Shown: positions 5,899 to 9,803 of the stretch, in pieces | Position numbering within the stretch: the stretch's first letter is position 1 | Layout of the letters: every line of letters begins with the position of its first letter | NCBI GenBank assembly: GCA_003531115.1 | Contig: DQHT01000037.1 | Span: forward strand, 18,159 to 27,961 | Direction: 5' to 3' | DNA length: 9,803 bases | Source: Bacteroidota bacterium | Lineage (GTDB): Bacteria; Bacteroidota; Bacteroidia; UBA8524 | Program-made: the position numbers and the translations under genes | Notes under the pieces: model-generated | The model's input: only the letters and a program-made list of their open reading frames with translations | Told to the model about the DNA's origin: nothing | The model's database searches: none

Positions 5899-5938
5899 CT
5901 CCTCACCCCCTCATCTCCTCATCTCCTCACCCCCTCAC
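5899..5938. repeat. Octamer array 5 (CTCCTCAC / CCCCTCAT)
   Basis: Five phased 8-base units read CTCCTCAC, CCCCTCAT, CTCCTCAT, CTCCTCAC and CCCCTCAC, starting 21 bases beyond the dapD stop. The strands are strongly asymmetric (C/T on plus, G/A on minus, which is the dapD transcript strand). Frames across it give only proline/serine-rich low-complexity peptides. Confidence 0.85.
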
Positions 5939-5959
5939 CACTCAATCCTCCCTACCTCC

Positions 5960-6775
5960 TTACACCGCCACACTATGCTCCCTCAAGGCATCATTCAAAC
6001 TCGTCTTCAGGTCGGTACTTGCTTTTCTCCTACCGATAATCAACGCACAAGGTACCTGAAAATCACCTGATGGAAAAGATTTGGTATACGATCCCGGAAT
6101 AACAACAGATCTTTCAGGAACATATCCTTTGCTTTCCACTGGCGTTGATCCGGTTACGTCAATGATCTTCGTGCTTTGGGTGAGGGTTACCCCGGCGCCC
6201 AAAACGGCTTCTTTTCCAATACGAACTCCTTCAACAACAATACAGCGCGAACCTATAAAACAATCGTCTTCGATGATCACCGGAGCGGCTTGTACGGGCT
6301 CCAGAACGCCACCTATTCCCACACCACCACTTAGGTGAACGTTTTTTCCGATCTGTGCACAGGAGCCCACCGTAGCCCAGGTATCGACCATGGTGCCGCT
6401 GTCAACATAGGCGCCGATATTCACATAACTCGGCATCAGGATCACTCCGGGAGAAATATACGCGCCATAACGGGCTACGGCATGGGGAACTACCCGTATG
6501 CCCAGCTCTGCATAATTGCTTTTTAATTTCATCTTATCGTGAAACTCCATCGGACCGGCGTGCAGGGTTTCCATTTTTCGTGTAGGAAAATACAAAATCA
6601 CGGCTTTTTTGACCCATTCATTCACCTGCCAGCCGCCCTGGATGGGTTCGGCAGTGCGCAATTTTCCCTTGTCGAGCAGTTCGATCACTTCTTCTATCGT
6701 CTGCAAAGTGGCGCTATCCTTCAATAAATCCCTATTTGACCAGGCGGCTTCAATAGTCTCTCTCATTTTTTGCAT
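5960..6775 (-). CDS. dapD: Tetrahydrodipicolinate N-succinyltransferase
   Basis: DapD transfers succinyl from succinyl-CoA to tetrahydrodipicolinate in the cytosol, in the succinylase branch of diaminopimelate/lysine synthesis, feeding peptidoglycan as well as lysine. The 271-residue length matches the family (about 270-275). The N-terminal helical domain (MQKMRETIEAAWSNR) leads to a left-handed beta-helix of hexapeptide repeats, from about residue 100 to 235. It includes VDSGTMVDTWATVGSCAQIG, HLSGGVGIGGVLEP and IIEDDCFIGSRC, all highly conserved in DapD. The frame is open back to 6868, but the ATG at 6775 is chosen because upstream residues do not fit the family and would overlap the divergent gene; the ATG at 6766 is a second option. 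No SD is present. Confidence 0.96.
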   Translation of the reverse strand: MQKMRETIEAAWSNRDLLKDSATLQTIEEVIELLDKGKLRTAEPIQGGWQVNEWVKKAVILYFPTRKMETLHAGPMEFHDKMKLKSNYAELGIRVVPHAVARYGAYISPGVILMPSYVNIGAYVDSGTMVDTWATVGSCAQIGKNVHLSGGVGIGGVLEPVQAAPVIIEDDCFIGSRCIVVEGVRIGKEAVLGAGVTLTQSTKIIDVTGSTPVESKGYVPERSVVIPGSYTKSFPSGDFQVPCALIIGRRKASTDLKTSLNDALREHSVAV

Positions 6776-6823
6776 GGGCAGTTTATTTGGGGCAAATTTG
6801 TGACATTCCAACGAGGGAGGCAA
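6770..6823. promoter_or_regulatory. Symmetric divergent promoter sharing one -7 box (dapD / GNAT-nitrilase)
   Basis: The palindrome CAAATTTG (6793-6800) is a one-mismatch TAnnTTTG box on both strands. On plus, TTG (6770-6772) lies exactly 20 bases upstream. On minus, TTG (plus-strand CAA at 6821-6823) also lies exactly 20 bases upstream. Predicted starts are near 6807 (+) and 6786 (-), giving leaders of about 22 and 11 bases. The -33 element of each direction lies in or beside the start region of the opposite gene. Confidence 0.5.
6815..6820 (+). promoter_or_regulatory. Shine-Dalgarno of the GNAT-nitrilase gene
   Basis: GGGAGG lies 9 bases before the ATG at 6830 and decides that start over the in-frame ATG at 6770, which would place 20 residues across the promoter and into dapD. 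Confidence 0.65.
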
Positions 6824-6829
6824 CAAAAC

Positions 6830-8365
6830 ATGGCCATTAGAAGCAGTAGAAAACCAACGATCATCCAAAGAACCGCCACACCGGAGGATTTTGGCGAAAT
6901 TATTAAACTTTCCAAAAAGTGTTTTCCGGAACAGGAACCCTGGTCTGTAAACATGCTGGAAAGTCAGTACAGGGTCTTTCCTGAAGGCATGCAGATCATC
7001 GAATTTGAGGGTGAAATTGTGGGCTCAGCCACCAGTTTGATCGTAGATATGGAAGAATACGACGACAACCATTCCTGGTCGGAAATATCCGACAATGGGT
7101 TTATCACCAACCATGACCCTGAAGGCGATACCCTTTATGGAATAGAGGTCATGGTACATCCGGATTATCAGGGACTCAAAATTGGCAGGCGTTTGTACGA
7201 GATGCGCCGTGAATTATGTGAAGTGCTAAACCTCAAACAAATTCTGATAGGCGGACGTTTGCCGAATTATCATATCTATTCGGATGAACTTGGGGTAAGA
7301 GCCTATGTAAAACGGGTGGTCGATAAAAAAATAAAAGATTCGGTGCTCACCTTTCAGATCTCGCAGGGTTTTTATATCCGCAAGATCATTAAAGATTACC
7401 TCCCCAACGACCACGAATCGGAAGGCTATGGGGTATTGATGGAATGGACCAATCTGGATTATGTTCCGGAAACCCCCGGCCGCCAGATCATTACCAAAAA
7501 AGTACGGGTTTGTTGCATTCAATACGAAATGCGGAAGATCACCAGCTTTGAGGATTTTGCCACCCAATGCGAATATTTTACGGATGTGGCTTCCAATTAC
7601 AAGTCTGATTTTGCCCTTTTTCCGGAATTATTTACTACCCAGTTGCTTTCTTTTATGGATGCCCACGATAAAAGCGTGGAGGACAGCATTCGTGAACTCG
7701 ACAATTTTACGGATGATTATATCACCCTCTTCTCCCGTTTATCCGTTGAATACAATATCAATATAGTAGGAGGGACGCATCTTACCGTGGAAGGCGGGAA
7801 TTTGTTTAACGTAGCCTTTTTGTTTAAACGCGATGGTACTTTCGAAAAACAATATAAAATCCATATTACCCCCAATGAAGCCAAATGGTGGGGGGTAAAA
7901 GCCGGAAATGAGATCAAGGTATTTAATACGGATTGTGGTAAAGTGGCCATCAATATTTGTTACGATATTGAATTCCCTGAAATTGCCCGGATCCAAAATG
8001 CCAAAGGAGCCCATATCATCTTTGTTCCCTTTTGTACCGATGAGCGCCACGGTTACCTGCGTGTTAAACTTTGTGCGCAAGCCAGGGCTATCGAAAATCA
8101 AATGTATGTGGCAACTGCCGGAACCATTGGAAATATTCCTTCCGTTGAAAATATGGATATCAATTACGCCCAGTCTGGAATTTATACCCCGGCCGACTTC
8201 GCCTTTCCTCCCGATGCCATAGCCGGAGAATGCAGTCCGAATTTGGAAACGGTAGTTATTGCCGACCTTGACCTGGCTTCTCTTGAACGTACACGTAAAT
8301 CCGGTACCGTTCAAAACTGGAGAAATCGCCGAAATGACCTTTACGAAATCGTAGAAATAGAATAA
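6830..8365 (+). CDS. GNAT acetyltransferase - nitrilase-superfamily amidohydrolase fusion
   Basis: The 511-residue protein joins two enzymes. Residues about 10-210 form a GNAT N-acetyltransferase domain, with the acetyl-CoA-binding motif VHPDYQGLKIGRRL (Q114-G115, G119). Residues from about 223 on form a carbon-nitrogen hydrolase domain with a complete catalytic set: E266 (FPELF), K343 (QYKIH), C377 (NICYDIEFPE), and probably the accessory glutamate E350. The arrangement matches the RimI-fused branch of the nitrilase superfamily and Bacillus YhcX in domain order and length. Substrates of the family are not well established, so amidase, nitrilase or deamidase activity remain open. No signal peptide, so cytosolic. 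The start at 6830 is chosen from the SD and the family-like N-terminus. It is divergent from dapD and 12 bases before the peptidase gene. Confidence 0.92.
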   Translation: MAIRSSRKPTIIQRTATPEDFGEIIKLSKKCFPEQEPWSVNMLESQYRVFPEGMQIIEFEGEIVGSATSLIVDMEEYDDNHSWSEISDNGFITNHDPEGDTLYGIEVMVHPDYQGLKIGRRLYEMRRELCEVLNLKQILIGGRLPNYHIYSDELGVRAYVKRVVDKKIKDSVLTFQISQGFYIRKIIKDYLPNDHESEGYGVLMEWTNLDYVPETPGRQIITKKVRVCCIQYEMRKITSFEDFATQCEYFTDVASNYKSDFALFPELFTTQLLSFMDAHDKSVEDSIRELDNFTDDYITLFSRLSVEYNINIVGGTHLTVEGGNLFNVAFLFKRDGTFEKQYKIHITPNEAKWWGVKAGNEIKVFNTDCGKVAINICYDIEFPEIARIQNAKGAHIIFVPFCTDERHGYLRVKLCAQARAIENQMYVATAGTIGNIPSVENMDINYAQSGIYTPADFAFPPDAIAGECSPNLETVVIADLDLASLERTRKSGTVQNWRNRRNDLYEIVEIE

Positions 8366-8377
8366 TTTTCCATCCAA

Positions 8378-9803
8378 ATGAAAAACCGTCTTAACATCAA
8401 CCTAAACCTCGGTCTCGTCCCCGTCCTTATCCTGTTCTTTTCCTATTCTTCCTCTGTCGCCCAAAAAGTATTCAGCATTGAAGACGCTGTTACCCTGGGT
8501 AAAGGTGCTGTTCTGGCCCCAAAAACGCTCAGCGGACTGAGTTGGATACCGGGAACACATACCCATTATCATTATGCCAAACAAAACGACACTTCATGTA
8601 TCGTTTTTTATGATGTTGATAAGCGTAGTGCGGATACCTTAAACCTGGCACGAATTAACTTCGCTTTAAAGCAGTACAATGGCATGCATCGCCCTACCCA
8701 GCCTCCTCTCGACGACCTTAAATCCGTTCCCTGGATTCAAAGTTGGAAAAATGAACGTTTGTTCCGCTTTCAATCCGGACAGGTTGTTTTTCTGTATGAT
8801 ATAAAGGGAAGGCAACTGAGTGCAGAACATGGTTTGGAAGGAGGTATGGAAAACAAGCTGGTTCATGCCGAAACGGGTCATATAGCTTATACGACAGGGC
8901 AGAACGTGTTTGTTAAATTCGTAGGAGCAGTTCCCTTGCAAATCACTTTTGATTCCACTGAAGGAATCGTAAACGGAACAGCCGTGCACCGCAACGAGTT
9001 TGGCATTCAAAGCGGCCTGTTCTGGTCGGATGAGGGAAGACGTTTGGCTTATTATCGGATGGATGAGTCGATGGTTACCCAATATCCGGTTTATGATATC
9101 GATAAAATGCCTGCCCAGGGGAATTTTGTTCGCTACCCCTTTGCCGGAGCTACTTCGCATGAGGTGAGTGTTTGGGTTTTTGATTCAAAAACACAAAAGA
9201 AGACCAAAATTAAAACAGAGGGTCCTGTTGAGCAGTACCTGACCAATATTTCCTGGGACCCATCCGGAAAATTCATCTATATCGCAGTCGTTAACCGGGC
9301 CCAGGACCATATGTGGCTCAATAAATACGATGCGGAAACGGGAGATTTTATTTTCACCCTGTTCGAAGAAAAACACGAGAAATATGTAGAACCCGAAAAC
9401 CCCATGTTTTGGGTCGATGATAATTCCTTTATCTGGCAAAGCGAAAGAGATGGTTTTAACCACCTTTACCACTATAGCAAAGACGGAATACTGCTCAAAC
9501 AACTTACCTCCGGGAACTGGCTGGTAAGCAGTTTGCTGGGCAAAGACAAAAAGGGGAAAAACCTCTTTTTTATGGCAACCAAACAAAGCCCGCTGAACAA
9601 CAACCTGTACCAGGTCGAGCTCAAAAGCGGAAAAATCACGGAAATCACTTCGGAAAGTGGCGTACACACCTGTCGGGTAAGTGAAGACGGGACCTATGTT
9701 TTGGATATCTACAGCAACGCAGGTACCCCCAACATAGCCCAGCGGATTTCCCTTAAAGACGGAGCGAAGACCATCCTCCATAAAGCGGCAAATCCATTAA
9801 CAG
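8378..9803 (+). CDS. Secreted dipeptidyl-peptidase IV-type serine peptidase (N-terminal part, runs off the window)
   Basis: The frame from the ATG at 8378 is open for 475 codons to the window end. Residues 1-28 are a signal peptide with a hydrophobic core LVPVLILFFSY and a SVA cleavage site before Q29, so the enzyme is exported. The rest fits the DPP IV N-terminal beta-propeller (S9 family). It has YYRMDESMVTQYPVYD (DES at 229-231), the hallmark double-acid/serine neighbourhood, and SERDGFNHLYHY (355-366), a conserved blade motif. Relatives are about 700-760 residues, so the alpha/beta-hydrolase domain with the Ser-Asp-His triad should lie just beyond the window; activity cannot be confirmed here. 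The gene starts 12 bases after the GNAT-nitrilase stop, without its own SD or promoter match, suggesting one operon. Confidence 0.9.
   Translation, partial: MKNRLNINLNLGLVPVLILFFSYSSSVAQKVFSIEDAVTLGKGAVLAPKTLSGLSWIPGTHTHYHYAKQNDTSCIVFYDVDKRSADTLNLARINFALKQYNGMHRPTQPPLDDLKSVPWIQSWKNERLFRFQSGQVVFLYDIKGRQLSAEHGLEGGMENKLVHAETGHIAYTTGQNVFVKFVGAVPLQITFDSTEGIVNGTAVHRNEFGIQSGLFWSDEGRRLAYYRMDESMVTQYPVYDIDKMPAQGNFVRYPFAGATSHEVSVWVFDSKTQKKTKIKTEGPVEQYLTNISWDPSGKFIYIAVVNRAQDHMWLNKYDAETGDFIFTLFEEKHEKYVEPENPMFWVDDNSFIWQSERDGFNHLYHYSKDGILLKQLTSGNWLVSSLLGKDKKGKNLFFMATKQSPLNNNLYQVELKSGKITEITSESGVHTCRVSEDGTYVLDIYSNAGTPNIAQRISLKDGAKTILHKAANPLT

Noticed and set aside
5831..6070. Plus-strand frames across the octamer array and the dapD 3' end
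   Set aside because: Proline/serine/histidine-rich repeats are the translated CTCCTCAC array; dapD on the opposite strand explains the rest.
6770..6829. Upstream-extended start of the GNAT-nitrilase gene at 6770
   Set aside because: The 20 extra residues cross the shared promoter and dapD start; the ATG at 6830 has a GGGAGG at proper spacing.
6776..6868. Upstream-extended start of dapD at 6868
   Set aside because: The extra 31 residues do not fit the DapD family and would overlap the promoter and start of the divergent gene; ATG at 6775 gives the normal length.

Overview
The window looks like chromosomal DNA from a member of the Bacteroidota. Three lines of sequence evidence support this. 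Several promoters match the phylum's TTG-N20-TAnnTTTG pattern (two exact TATATTTG boxes). Most starts lack a Shine-Dalgarno (SD) sequence. The gene content (rpsF-rpsR-rplI without priB between them, a GT9 glycosyltransferase of the 'FLVIQTAFLGD' type, a GNAT-nitrilase fusion, a secreted DPP IV-type peptidase) is typical of the phylum. I cannot place it below phylum. Most of the window is ordinary housekeeping sequence. There is no phage, transposase, CRISPR array, tRNA or rRNA.

Layout: 1-1146 holds the tail of an unknown gene, a small exported protein of unknown function and a TMEM175/DUF1211 membrane protein, all on +. A convergent gap with an inverted repeat element and a strong terminator follows. 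The ribosomal operon rpsF-rpsR-rplI runs on - (2488 to 1357). It is divergent from dnaX (2739-4481, +), and a 114-bp G/C-rich inverted repeat sits between the two promoters. dnaX converges on a GT9 heptosyltransferase-like gene (-, 5651-4656), with another inverted repeat array between them. A 308-bp gap full of repeats and palindromes separates that gene from dapD (-, 6775-5960). dapD is divergent from a GNAT-nitrilase fusion gene (+, 6830-8365), which is followed after 12 bp by a secreted DPP IV-type peptidase that runs off the window.

The genes cover ribosome assembly (bS6, bS18, bL9), replication (clamp-loader tau/gamma), lysine/diaminopimelate synthesis (DapD) and envelope glycan assembly (GT9). 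The last two genes may handle amides or peptides, but their joint role is unknown.

Most interesting points: (1) every intergenic gap longer than about 150 bp carries perfect 7- or 8-nt tandem word arrays. Each gap uses a different word, and three gaps share an inverted architecture. (2) dnaX has an A9 run exactly at the end of the clamp-loader core, with stop codons 3-5 codons away in both alternative frames, which predicts a gamma-like product by slippage. (3) dapD and the GNAT-nitrilase gene appear to share one palindromic -7 box in a perfectly symmetric divergent promoter. (4) rpsR and rplI have near-perfect SD sequences, unusual for a phylum whose ribosomes mask the anti-SD using bS18 and bS6 themselves.
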